64,000 bases of DNA, from assembly GCF_026210795.1 (NCBI RefSeq), contig NC_089429.1:4340001-4404000 (forward strand), given 5' to 3'. The translations under genes were made by a program, and so were the position numbers. Shown here in pieces: positions 43,150 through 53,670 of the stretch. The notes under the pieces were generated by a model. That model was not told where the DNA came from. It worked only from the letters and a program-made list of their open reading frames with translations, and did not search any database. This DNA is from Rhizophagus irregularis (lineage: Eukaryota; Glomeromycota; Glomeromycetes; Glomerales; Glomeraceae). Within the stretch, counting starts at the first letter, position 1; every line of letters begins with the position of its first letter.

Positions 43150-45410
43150 CCTTCCTTTTTTTAAATCCTGGTCGTTCAGCTTCGTCTCATGTCCAGGTTT
43201 CCTAAAAAAAAGAAAGGAAACGTTAATTAGTACGTTCCCTTAAGTAAAAATAAAAAAAAATAAAAAAAGAAACGAACTTACCATAGTTCGTTCTTTTTTT
43301 TAAATCCTGGTCGTTCAGCTTCGCCTCACATCCAGATTTCCTAAAAAAAAGAAAGAGAACGTTAATTAGTATGTTCCCTTAAGTAAAAATAAATAAATAA
43401 AAAAAAAAAACGAACTTACCATAGTTCGTTCCTTTTTTAAATCCTGGTCATTCAGTTTCGTCTCACGTTCAGGTTTCCTAAAAAAAAGAAAGGGAACGTT
43501 AATTAGTACGTTCCCTTAAGTAAAAAATAAAAAAAATAAAAAAAAGAAATGAACTTACCATAGTTTGTTCTTTTTTTTAAATCCTGGTCGTTCAGCTTCG
43601 CCTCACGTCCAGGTTTCCTAAAAAAAAGAAAGGGAATGTTAATTAGTACGCACAGGTTGAAAAGTGAAAAATCAGGCATCAATCAGTCACCAATCGGTCA
43701 CCAATCAGGTACCTGATTGGTGACCGATTGGTGACTGATTGGCATTTTCGCCAAATACCGTCACCAATCAGGCAGTTTGCTAACTTTTGATCCAGTGATC
43801 AGAAAAAGATGAAATATAGCTCATTGGAATCGTCTCAACAAGACGAATCTAATGGTAGTAAAATCGCATTTCTAGAATTAATACTTGATGAAAAATTAAG
43901 TAAAATATAAAAATGAAAATGTATCATTTATATTTTATTTAATTTTTTATTAACTATTAATCCTAGAGATGCGATTTTACTACCATTAGATTCGTCTTGT
44001 TGAGACGATTCCAATGAGCTATATTTCATCTTTTTCTGATCACTGGATCAAAAGTTAGCAAATTGCCTGATTGGTGACGGTATTTGGCGAAAATGCCAAT
44101 CAGGCACTGATTGGTGCCTGATTTTTCACTTTTCGACCTGTGACGTTCCCTTAAGTAAAAATAAAAAAAAAACAAAAAAAAGAAACGAACTTACCATAGT
44201 TCGCTCTTTTTTTTAAATTTTGGTCGTTCAGCTTTGCCTCACGTCCAGGTTTCCTAAAAAAAAGAAAGGGAACGTTAATTAGTATGTTCCCCTTAAGTAA
44301 AAATAAAAAAAAACAAAAAAAAAAACAAACTTAATATAGTTCGTTCTTTTTTTTAAATCCTGATCGTTCAGTTTTGTCTCATGTCCAGGTTTCCTAAAAA
44401 AAATAAAGGGAACGTTAATTAGTACGTTCCCTTAAGTAAAAATAAAAAAAAACAAAAAAAAGAAACGAACTTACCATAGTTTGTTCTTTTTTTTAAATCC
44501 TGGTCGTTCAGCCTCGCCTCACGTCCAGGTTTTCTAAAAAAAAGAAAGGGAATGTTAATTAGTATGTTCCATTAAGTAAAAATAAAAAAAACAAAAAAAA
44601 AATGAACTTACCATAGTTCGTTCCTTTTTTTAAATCCTGGTCGTTTAGTTTCGTCTTACGTCCAGGTTTCCTAAACTTTTTTTTAAATCCTGGTCGTTTA
44701 GCTTTGCCTTACGTCCAGGTTTCCTAAAAAAAAGAAAGGGAACGTTAATTAGTACGTTCCCTTAAGTAAAAATAAAAAAAAACAAAAAAAAGAAATGAAC
44801 TTACCATAGTTCGTTCTTTTTTTTAAATCCTGGTCGTTCAGCTTTGCCTTACGTCCAGGTTTCCTAAAAAAAAGAAAGGGAACGTTAATTAGTACGTTCC
44901 CTTAAGTAAAAATAAAAAAAAACAAAAAAAAGAAATGAACTTACCATAGTTCGTTCTTTTTTTAAATCCTGGTCGTTCAGCTTCGCCTCACGTTCAGGTT
45001 TCCTAAAAAAAGAAAGGGAACGTTAATTAGTATGTTCCCTTAAGTAAAAATAAAAAAATAAAAAAAAAATGAACTTACCATAGTTCATTTTTTTTTAAAT
45101 CCTGGTCGTTCAGCTTCGCCTCACGTTCAGGTTTCCTTAAAAAAAAAAGAAAGGGAACGTTAATTACGTTCTCTTAAGTAAAAATAAAAAAACTTAAAAA
45201 AAAGGAACGAACTTACCATAGTTCGTTCATTTTTTTTAAATCCTGGTCATGTCGTTAGGCTTCGTTCGTCCAGGCTTCCTACTAAAAAAGAAGGGAACCA
45301 TTAATTACGTTCCCTCAAGTAAAAATAGCAAAAAAAGAAACGAACTTACCTAGTTCGTTCTTTTAAATCTTGGTCGTCCGGCTTCGTCCGTTCGTCCAGG
45401 AAAAGGTTTT
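43150..45410 (-). repeat. Mini-exon array 2: about 12 intron/exon-like units on the minus strand
   Basis: Read on the minus strand, each unit is TTTTTTTTAG, a mini-exon of about 59 bp (GAAACCTGGACGTGAGGCGA, AGCTGAACGACCAGGATTTA, an A run, GAACGAACTATG), then GTAAGTTCGTTTC. An example is exon 43282-43340 with intron 43202-43281 (80 nt). Donors recur near 43280, 43417, 43556, 44192, 44475, 44605, 44800, 44944, 45075, 45217 and 45348; one is mutated near 44331. Two inverted repeats recur in each unit. GAACGAACT/AGTTCGTTC straddles the donor, and GGGAACGT...ACGTTCCC encloses TACTAAT/TTAAC, the branch-point-like site. The nested element 43651-44142 interrupts one unit. Confidence 0.75.
43651..44142. 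mobile_element. Foldback CACTA-type element, 492 bp, TSD ACG
   Basis: Termini CACAGGTTGAAAAGTGAAAA and TTTTTCACTTTTCGACCTGTG-type inverted ends, with arms of about 230 bp that pair almost throughout. ACG is duplicated at 43648-43650 and 44143-44145; uninterrupted array units read GTTAATTAGTACGTTCCC across this point, so the insertion site is exact. It contains repeated CACCAATCRG motifs and, near its centre, a further foldback (CCAGTGATCAGAAAAAGATG mirrored at 44020-44044) with the conserved GATTCGTCT hairpin cassette in both arms. Confidence 0.93.
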
Positions 45411-45488
45411 TTAAAAAAAAATTTTTTTTTTATTTAAAAAAAAATTTGATCCGAATCTGTTCAGATTGGATCAGATTTTCTTGTATTA

Positions 45489-45560
45489 TAGGGCATTTCA
45501 CTGGTCGAAATTTATACTATCGGGTATTTAGTATATCAGTATATTTGATTGGCCGATCTA
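45489..45560. mobile_element. Internal CACTA-type left end
   Basis: CACTGGTCGAAATTTATACT then ATCGGGTATTTAGTATATCA is a second left terminus in the same orientation as 42538. It lies between arrays 2 and 3. No right end of its own is found before 49620, so either it was truncated or the 49620 end serves both; element C may be a fusion of two elements. Confidence 0.6.
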
Positions 45561-45574
45561 CACATCTTTTTTTT

Positions 45575-47030
45575 TGTAGATTCCGGGTAAGTCCTAAAAG
45601 AAAGGCCAAAAAAAAGTGAAAGTCCTAAAAAGACAAAAAAAATGACCAAGAAAAAAAGAAGACAGTGTCTTAAAAAAAGTGAAGACCGAAAGAAAGAAAA
45701 GACCGAAATGAAAGACCAAAAAAAAGAAGGAGAAGTCCTAAAAAGAAAGACCGAAAAAAATGTAAAAAGTGTCTCTAAAAATTTTGTTTTTTTATGTAAG
45801 AACGTTCATTAAAGTTCTTTTACTGCTTTTTTTTTGTAGATTTCGGCCGGAACTTGGAAATGGAAATCGGTGAGTATTTTTAAAAAAAGGAAGCAAGTTT
45901 TTTCTTTAGTTTTTCATATGTAAGAACGTTTATTAACATTCTTTTACTTTCCCTTTTTGTAGATTTCGGCCTGTGAACTTGAAATTATGATCAGTAAGTG
46001 TTTTTAAAGAGGAAAGCAGGAGGTTTTTTTTATGTAAAAACGTTTATTAACGTTCTTTACTTCTTTTTTTTGTAGATTTTAACCTGCAATTCAGAAATGG
46101 GGACCGGTGGGTATTTGGAGAAGTAGGAGGTTTTTTTTTGTTTTTTATGTAAGAACGTTTATTAACGTTCTTTTATTTTTTTTTTGTAAATTTCGGTCCA
46201 GAACTCAGAAATGGAGACCGTTGGTAAGTATTTTTAAAGGGAGAAAGGGGATTTTTAAATTTTTCTTCATGTAAGAATGTATATTAATGTTCTTTTATTT
46301 CTATTTTTTTGTAGATTTCGGCCCAGAACTCAGAAATGGAGACCGGTAAATATTTTTAAAAAGGGAAGTGGGGTTTTTTATTTTATTTATGTAAGAACGT
46401 TTATTAACGTTCTTTTATTTCTATTTTTTTGTAGATTTCGGCCCGGAACTCAGAAATGGAGACTGGTGAGTATTTTTAAAAAAAGGAAGTGGGGTTTTTT
46501 ATTTTATTTATGTAAGAACGTTTATTAACGTTCTTTTACTTCTTTTTTTTGTAGATTTTAGCCTGCAACTCGGAAATGGAGACCAGTGAGTATTTGGAAA
46601 AGTAGGGGTTTTTTGTTTTCTTTATGTAAGAACGTTTATTAACGTTCCTTTACTTCTTTTATTGTAGATTTTAGCCTGGAACTTGAAAATGGAGACCGGT
46701 GAGTATTTCTAAATGTTTTTTTATATTTCTTCATATAAGAACATTTATTAACGTTCTTTTACTACCTTTTTTTGTAGATTTTAGCCCGGAACTCGGAAAT
46801 GGTGACCAGTGGTGAGTATTTTTAAAGGGAGAAAGCAGATTTTTTTAATTTTTCTTTATGTAAGAACGTTTATTAACGTTCCTTTACTTCTTTTTTTTGT
46901 AGATTTTAGCCCAGAACTTGGAAATGGAGACCGGTGAGTATTTCTAAAAAAGGAAGTTGTTTTTTTATATTTCTTCATGTAAGGATGTTAATAATGTTTC
47001 TTTTTTTTATCATTTTTATTAGGGACATGG
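45575..47030 (+). repeat. Mini-exon array 3: about 10 intron/exon-like units on the plus strand
   Basis: Mini-exons of 30-31 bp (consensus ATTTCGGCCCGGAACTCAGA then AATGGAGACCG) start at 45840, 45963, 46076, 46315, 46435, 46555, 46668, 46778 and 46903. One more, near 46199, has TAA instead of TAG. Each is followed by GTGAGT, GTAAGT or a close variant and preceded by TTTTTTTGTAG. Introns are about 80-95 nt with GTAAGAACGTTTATTAACGT then TCTT: the inverted repeat AAGAACGTT/AACGTTCTT encloses the branch-like TTAAC. The last acceptor (TTTTATTAG, about 47022) is followed by GGACATGGATTCTTGG and another GTAAGT. Open frames crossing it are repeat read-through. Confidence 0.75.
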
Positions 47031-47158
47031 ATTCTTGGATAATAATACAAACTGTAAGTTGAGTGGATGAAGGAGATTCTAAATTAATATTTATTATTGT
47101 GATATTTCAAAAAATCAGTGATTTAACTTATTGACTGGTATATGCATGATAGATTACC

Positions 47159-47679
47159 AGGACCCAGAAATATATATACAGGGGTAGGGTACACAGATGC
47201 GTCGCCATCATAGTGGAATTAGACGGAGTAAAGTTTTGATTTGCGTACAATTTTAGAATTTTTCATCTATAGTTAGGTCATCAAGATTGCGTATTTTTTA
47301 TCAAATTTTTTATATGTAAAAAATTAGTTTGCGTATTTTTGACCTAAATTTGGCTAATCTTATATATATAATATATTTACTGTACGTACTTATTTAATTA
47401 ACCGAATTGTAAGAAATTTCTAAGGGTTAAAAAGTGAAATTTTAGAAAAATATTATTAAAAAAATGGTAAATTCTATTTTTCACATTAGTATTTATAATA
47501 TAGAAGCCATGATAAAATAATTAATAACTTAATGTCTGAAATTTTATTTGCGTATTTTTGCAGGATTTTCAATATCAGGTGTCAATTATGCGTACTACTC
47601 ATATAAAAAGTCTCTGCGTACAGCTCATAGTAAAAAAATTTTTCGCCACCTGACCCCTATATATATATTTCTGGGTCCT
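47159..47679. mobile_element. hAT MITE, 521 bp, TSD AGATTACC
   Basis: Ends AGGACCCAGAAATATATATA and the same in reverse complement at the right; both continue into GGGGT-AGG/TCAGG. The 8-bp duplication AGATTACC lies at 47151-47158 and 47680-47687. Non-coding. Sits in the right arm of element C. Confidence 0.93.
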
Positions 47680-47724
47680 AGATTACCGATAGGTACCCGA
47701 TATGTGACTAATTGGTATATTTAA

Positions 47725-48339
47725 GAGCATAGCGGACATCCCTATTTTATCACAATTTTGTCGATTATTTGTCGATCATTTGTGTGATCTTATCACATAA
47801 TACAAGTGCCGTTCGTTATTTATCAACAGGGAAAAATTTTAGTTAATATACATGGCAAAATAAAATAAAATAAATAATTTACTCTTGTATTTTCAAGATC
47901 TAAATAAAAAGATTTTGTTTTTTTATTAAAAGTTCATTAATAACAAATAATTAGCTAAATTCTCTATAAGTAAAAAACCTGTATTATAGGCCGAAACCCT
48001 GTATTATTTTTTTTGTAAATTATATATGATAAAAGAAATGTTTATGCAAAGTTTTAAGTTTCGGCCTTGCATATTCAGCTCTGGCCATCAATTTTTGTCC
48101 AGTGATCAGCCAAAATTTCAAATTATCACATATTAATAATATAGTATACAAAAATTAAAGAATTATATTAAAATTATGTAATTAAGTTATGTAACAATTA
48201 AGATGCCACACTTTTGATTTATTTTGTTAGGAATTTACTTTGTTAAATACTTTTTTAAAATTTTTAATTGTTTTTAATAATAAGAAAAATGTGATCGGCA
48301 AATGATCGGCAAAGTGATATAAAGCATGTCTGCTATGCT
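47725..48339. mobile_element. MITE, 615 bp, TSD ATATTTAA
   Basis: Inverted ends (G)AGCATAGCGGACATCCC and, from the right, AGCATAGCAGACATGCTT, with subterminal TTTGTCGATCATTTG/AAATGATCGGCAAA repeats. The 8-bp direct repeat ATATTTAA lies at 47717-47724 and 48340-48347. An inner block (47985-48105) with GGCCGAAA...TTTCGGCC resembles the interior of the MITE at 20551. hAT-type by TSD length. Confidence 0.82.
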
Positions 48340-48347
48340 ATATTTAA

Positions 48348-49245
48348 GTAGGGTTTTGTATTATTTAAAGCAATAAAGAGTTTAACTTGCAGTGTAATTC
48401 TAGTATAAATAGTATAAATGCATTTTATAAATTATAATAACCCGGATTGATATGTTTGGGTTAAAATCTATGGCCCAATCAGAATTTGTTGTTGTAATCA
48501 AGCGATTGATCACATGATTTCGGTATTTATATTTCGCATTTTGTTTATTTTTTTTTTTCCTTTCGTAAAAACCTTTCTCTTAAACTTTTTATTTAAAACA
48601 AACTCTTTACTTGGTTATTATAAAATAATAATATTATTATATTTTTTTATTTATTTTTATATTAGAAATAAACATAAAGGTATATTTTCATTATGCTTGT
48701 TTTTTTCTTTTATATATACATTTTCTATTGACGTTCTAATACTTTTTTTCTTTTCTCTCACTAATGTTTTTTACCACTTATTAACATTTTCTATTAATAT
48801 TAAATACTACTAACATGTTTTTATTAACATTCTCGTATTAATATTTTCTATTTTACTAACTTTTCTTTCTTTCTACTAACATTTTTACTAACATTTTCTA
48901 TATTTACCACTAACGTTTTTATTAACATTTCTATTTTTATTTCTCTTATTAATTAATATACTTACTAATATTTTCACTAATATTTCTTTTAAATGTTAAA
49001 CAGATAATTTTATTATCATTGCTACTTTCAGTAGAACTTTACATATTACATAGTATAATTATTTATTTTTAATGTTTAACTTTATTTGATTTTACGTATG
49101 TAGTAGATAGAGTAAGACTTGTATTATTGTTTAAATTTTAATAAAGTTGAATTTCATTTTATCTGAATTAAAATAAAAAAAAGAGATATATATCTATTAG
49201 TTTTAATATGAAATTTATAGCTACTAACTGATGTATTACAAATAT
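48348..49245. other. T-rich low-complexity part of element C
   Basis: Long T/A runs with scattered ACTAACATTTTTATTAACAT phrases (48800-48990). A 99-codon open frame at 48514 is Phe/Leu/Ile low complexity and is not called. No gene seen. Confidence 0.55.
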
Positions 49246-49249
49246 TTTA

Positions 49250-49495
49250 CTACCCGATATATGTGTGTTAAATATATGATATCTATAATATATATCACTG
49301 ATATTTGACTACCCAATATGTATAAGATATATACGTGATGTTTACAAGATATGTCACCGATATTTGACTACCCGATATATATAAGATATATACATGATGT
49401 TTACAAGATATGTCACCGATATTTGACTACCCGATATGTGTAAGATGTATATATGATGTTTACAGTATATGTCACCAATTTTCTACATTTCTACT
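49250..49495. repeat. About 59-bp subterminal tandem repeats of element C
   Basis: Four units with ATATTTGACTACCCGATATA, TAAGATATATACATGATGTT and TACAAGATATGTCACCG; unit marks at about 49255, 49312, 49371 and 49430. They end 125 bp from the terminus, the usual place for CACTA transposase-binding arrays. Confidence 0.85.
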
Positions 49496-49620
49496 ACACA
49501 TATCGGGTACCTGATATGTGTAGTATTGTTAAATATCATACACATATATCACATATATTATACACATATCAGGTACCTGATATGTACGAATGTATCCGAT
49601 AGTATTGATTTTGACCAGTA

Positions 49621-50234
49621 TAGGTCCATTTGGCAAGTCAATTTCATGCTTGAAATAATACTGGACTTGTCCAGGATAACGATCGACTTCTCCATCAGTC
49701 GTTATGAATTTGGTTAATATATATGAACTTTTTATGTGTCGAAATGACAACGCGAAGCCAAACACTTCAATCCAATACGACATCTTCCAAATTTATCCAT
49801 TTTTACATGAATAGTTATCGCATCTTGCTCTATAGCATCAGATGGTTTTCGGAAATTATACATTTCATATGTAGCAATATAATAATCGATCATTAAATCG
49901 AGCATTGATTGTGATAATACTACATTTTCAGAAGTAGGTCTTAACATTTCACCAGGAAACGCTTCGCATCCAGTAACAGTAGATTCCTGGATATTTTTTG
50001 AATTTAGCCAAAACCTTTCCATTTCATCTGAAGCGAATTGGTCATTTTCTGATAGTAATCCAACGGTAGGATGATTTTTGAGTAATTCAAAACCTTTCAT
50101 CTGAGCGCTAGAAGTAATGATATCTCTGATTCGGTTATCATTCATTAATCGACGCATTAGTTCTGGTTCAATTTTTCTGTTACTATTCGGTAATGATCCT
50201 AAGGGTTGTATTTAAAAGAAAATTTAAAACCAAC

Positions 50235-50279
<45 letters not shown>

Positions 50280-51912
50280 GGCCAGTGTATCTTACCGAGT
50301 ATTCCATTCATACGTTCGAATGAAAAACACTAGAACACATACAATAGGCCGAAATCATGACAACATTCGGACAAATGAAGTGAGAGATGTAGATTCAGCG
50401 TAATTTTATTCCTGCCATATTGTACCTCAATGAGTTTTATTATTTTAACAAGTCGTCTATGGGCTTCCTGCAACATATCGGATTCTATAATCCGACTTAC
50501 CAATATCGAACAAATTCTGACAAAATGAGTCAGAATTTTTCTATCTTCAGCTGAGAGATGGTCCCAAAGCGATACTGTGGCATAAATTGTGAAAAAATTT
50601 CACCACTGGTCAGTAGTGAAGTTAGAAAATCCTTCCCCGCAGTCGATTTTACCAGGAATTCGACCCAAATCGACCGGAACTTGAAATCGATTCATTTGTT
50701 TTTGAACTTCATTGAGCATACTTGAAGTTAAGATTCCCTGATCAACCCAAATTCGCTTCACAATCTATTTGCAATGCCTAAAAATAGACAATGCATTGGA
50801 TTAACGATAGTGAAAACGAATTGAGTCGAAATAAGGCAAGCGAAGTAGTTCTGACCATCTTACTCCAGTCTGTTTAACGAATCTCTTTCTTGATGCGTCC
50901 GAATTACACTGTTGCCAGCCAAGTGCGTTTTGGAGATGTTCGTTTGAATCCCTGCCAACAAACCAATCCTCCATATCTCCCATTCCAGCAAAATTATGCT
51001 GATGATTTTCATAATTTGCCTTTTTCTGGCATTGGTGGCAAGAAACTAATACAGAAACGTGCCCACAAATTTTTCTCGCAGTGGGTATATCGCACGATAC
51101 CATTATCAACGCTGCACGAATTTTTTTTCCTAACTGATGCTCGTATGTTCGATTTAGAATAATCCCTTCCCAGAGGGATGTCAGCTCATTAACAATTGGT
51201 GCAAGGTAATGATTAATTTTATGTAGACTCACTTCGTTCGGACCCAGTAGCATTCCAAGGAGCAGCAAGTTTTCTCGCTTAAATCATATGTTATGCGGCA
51301 AATTACAGATAACTGCATAAATGGCTCTGGTACTATGATTAGTTCCATCGAATGACTGAAACCAGTCAACATTCAACATGAGGCCAAGATGCGAGTCAGC
51401 AACCTCATTTTGGAAAAAATTTAATGAATTATCGTTGTTTGTATCTTTGAATTCTTTCCATATTCGTCCATCATAAATATCGGATAAAATATTATCCGAA
51501 TTTGATCGATTTGCCCAATGTCGGAGGGATTTTTCGAATTCAGGTTGACAAAACATATCAGAAAGTTGTTGTCGAAATCCAGCAAATGGGTATATTGATT
51601 CGGCTTGAACTCTTGAAACATCGATTTGTCATGATAAAGGTGTGTCGCAAGTGCGTGTACCTCAGCGAGATGAGTTTGGGAACTCGATATGGTAGCATTT
51701 CATAACCGATAAACTCTTGTTTGATGAAAGTTTTCTACATCCTGTTTATTATAGAGTTTGTGGCATTTTGTATATGGAACAAATCTCTGAAATTGGTCTT
51801 TTAGGCCAAGTACTTTTTTCGCTAGGTAAAGAGAATCTGGAAAAGTTCTAAAATTTTCACCACCGATTTCGTTTAGAACTATTTTCATGAACTTTATTAA
51901 AGATTCGGTAAG
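49621..51912 (-). pseudogene. CACTA (Tnp2-type) transposase B, N-terminal and central parts
   Basis: Read on the minus strand from 51912. LTESLIKFMKIVLNEIGG, a zinc-binding YTKCHKLYN, then FEKSLRHWANRSNSDNILSD, LMLNVDWFQSFDGTNHSTRA, EVSLHKINHYLAPIVNELTS, RAALIMVSCDIPTARKICGH, a CHQC segment, RKRFVKQTGVRWSELLRLPY and a broken NPMHCLFLG. Next come LHLSLHLSECCHDFG...CFSFERMNGILG (50310-50380), MRRLMNDNRIRDI...VTGCEAFPGEML (50157-49920), and after a frameshift SYILTKFITTDGEVDRYPGQ and IDLPNGP at 49624. The C terminus lies at 42534-42266 across element C. Such proteins excise CACTA elements. Several stops, frameshifts and an AAT microsatellite show it is dead. The start is lost near 51912. Confidence 0.9.
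50231..50278. repeat. (AAT)n microsatellite
   Basis: About fifteen perfect AAT repeats at 50231-50278, within the transposase-B region between the SFERMNGILG block and the MRRLMNDN block. It may lie in a decayed intron of the transposase. Confidence 0.97.
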
Positions 51913-52070
51913 CTTAATTTTTTTTTTCGTTATACCGCAGCTGAAGCTGCAGTAATTATTAATAAGTAATATCACGTGATGCACGTGATATATAATTTTA
52001 TATAAATAGGGGCTTTCCCCCGCCCCAGAATTTTTTTTTTTATTTTAATAATTTTAAATAGATGTATATA
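51913..52070 (+). promoter_or_regulatory. Promoter-like segment: E-box palindrome and TATA box
   Basis: A perfect 23-nt palindrome at 51969-51991 (ATATCACGTG, ATG, CACGTGATAT) holds two CACGTG E-boxes, bound in fungi by Cbf1/bHLH factors. A TATA-like TTTATATAAATAGGGGC follows at 51997, then a C-rich then T-rich run. The layout is that of a promoter or LTR. What it drove is unclear, because the Tc1 element starts at 52071 and no gene follows it. Confidence 0.4.
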
Positions 52071-53360
52071 TAGAGGGCGATCAAAATTATCCGGCCACTT
52101 TGTTTTGGCAAATTTATGCCAATTATGACGTAATAACATGATGTAATCAATACATTATTTTGTATTTATAATCATGATAAACATACCCCTTAACTTCATA
52201 TTTTCTAGAACTTTCTAAAAATATGAAGCCACTTACCCCAAAAACGCGTGGCGCAATTGTTTATGGACATAATTGTGGACAATCAAGTCGTACAATTGCT
52301 AAACAGTTGGGATGTGGGAAAACAACTGTTAATGATATACTTAAGCGCTTTCATGAAACACACTCCTTAACACCAAAAAAACAAACTGGTCGTCCACCCC
52401 TTCTTAATTCACCAGCTCAGCAAAAGCTTAAAGAATTTGTTCAAGAAAATGGTGAAAACCACCGACTTTGCACGAAAAAGCTTGCTACAGTATGAACAGC
52501 ACGTACAGAACAACCTGTTTCTGCTATTACTATACGTCGTAACCTTAAGAAAGTTGGGCTAACAGCTTGTATACCTCGTAAAAAACCTGCACTGTCGAAA
52601 GCACATTGTCAGGCTCGTCTTGAATGGGCCCATGTGCATGAAAATTGGAGTGCAAGAAAATGGAGACGTGTGCTTTTTTCTGATGAAAGCACTTTTACAC
52701 AGTTTCAACAAGGACGTCAGGAAAAGGTATGGCGTGAACCTGGGGAAGAATTAAATCCTGACTGTATTTCAGTTACTGTAAAGCATAGTCCTAGCAAAAT
52801 GTTTTTGGGGTGTTTGACTTGGACTAATTGTTCCATTAAATGGTTCAGTTACTGGTCAAACACACACTATAACCATTAAGGATTATGTTGTACCTACTTT
52901 ACAAAGACATTTTCCACAAGGTAATGGGATTTTCCAAGAAGATAATGCCCCACCACATCGTTCAAAGGTTGCTACGGCTGCACGCAAAAATGCTGGAATT
53001 GTGGTGCTTGATTGGCCTGCCCAAAGTCCTGATCTCAATCCAATTGAAAACTTTTGGGCAGAAATGAAAATGATGGTTTGCCGTCGTACACCACCACCAT
53101 CTAATATTAAAGTGCTTGAAAAATATGTTAAAGATGCGATATTCCTCCTGAATATTATAAAAAATTGGTTAATAGTATGCTTAAGAGAATTGAGGCAGTT
53201 ATTGCTGCAAATGGCAATAGAATTAATTATTAATTTTTACATAATTTAATAAATTAAATCATAAATAAAAACATTGATTTTAAATTTTTATTTTTTTTTC
53301 ATATTTTTATATAAAAATTTTTTATTTTTAAAGTGGCCAGATAATTTTGATCACCCTCTG
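52071..53360. mobile_element. Tc1/mariner element, 1290 bp, TA-flanked
   Basis: Left end TAGAGGGCGATCAAAATTAT (then CCGGCCACTTT) and right end, reverse complement CAGAGGGTGATCAAAATTAT (then CTGGCCACTTT), flanked by TA (52069-52070 and 53361-53362). It encloses one transposase gene on the + strand. TIRs are about 30 bp with four mismatches, so the copy is moderately old. Confidence 0.95.
52223..53165 (+). pseudogene. Tc1-family DD34E transposase, one stop and one frameshift
   Basis: Start MKPLTPKTRGAIVYGHNCGQ at 52223. The N-terminal helix-turn-helix region (SRTIAKQLGCGKTTVNDILK) and the GRPP hook are clear. A TGA at 52493-52495 interrupts ATV*TARTEQPVS (a Trp codon TGG to TGA is the simple reading). 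The same frame goes on to FSDEST (first catalytic Asp, about 52683) and SKMFLGCLTW. A 1-base-type shift near 52820-52840 leads to frame 3: LNGSVTGQTH, DYVVPTLQRHFPQGN, EDNAPPH (second Asp) and WPAQSPDLNPIENFW. The second Asp and the Glu are separated by exactly 34 residues, so all three catalytic residues are kept. Cut-and-paste at TA sites was the role. Confidence 0.93.
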
Positions 53361-53362
53361 TA

Positions 53363-53670
53363 TATGCTTATATATACATATATATATATCTATTAACTAA
53401 TACTTTACGATAAGCCCCTCCTCTGTAAACAGGTAGAGGCCATAAAGTAACTATAGAGGGAGAGCTATTGCTGCTCCTTCCGCCTGTTTATAGTGACAAA
53501 AAGAGGGAGTCTTCAGTAGTAAAGTTTAGTACTAAATTAAATATCACAACACATCGTATTGATACATTGTTTATATTAACAATATGATTTAATGTTAAAT
53601 AATTCATTTAGAATATAAATATTATAAATTTAATAATGTTCGTAATTTACAAATAAATAAAAATAAAAAT
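53363..53670. other. Non-coding stretch right of the Tc1 element
   Basis: Contains GCCCCTCCTCTGTAAACAGG and CGCCTGTTTATAGTGACAAA with AGAGGGAG motifs, which may be decayed inverted repeats of the unit that received the Tc1 insertion. No open frame of note. Confidence 0.45.

Larger units (their letters stand above)
42538..49620. mobile_element. CACTA-type non-autonomous element C, 7083 bp, TSD TAG
   Basis: The left end CACTGGTCAAAATCAATTCT (then ATCGGGTACAT) mirrors the right end, whose reverse complement is TACTGGTCAAAATCAATACT (then ATCGGATACAT). The direct repeat TAG lies at 42535-42537 and 49621-49623. Removing the element and one TAG rejoins the host transposase in frame as IDLPNGP+TEHYLAFIR. 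CACTG ends with a 3-bp TSD define CACTA/EnSpm. It carries no transposase; instead it has two divergent mini-exon arrays (2 on the - strand, 3 on the + strand), a further internal CACTGGTCGAAA left end at 45489, and several MITEs. Subterminal GATATGT/ACATATC repeats lie at both ends. Confidence 0.93.

Noticed and set aside
46277-46528. Open frame with repeated CRFRPxTQKW
   Set aside because: It crosses two mini-exon units including their introns; it is read-through of array 3, not a protein gene.
48514-48813. 99-codon Phe/Leu/Ile-rich open frame that looks like a membrane protein
   Set aside because: T-rich low complexity inside a non-autonomous transposon; the frame is a by-product of base composition.
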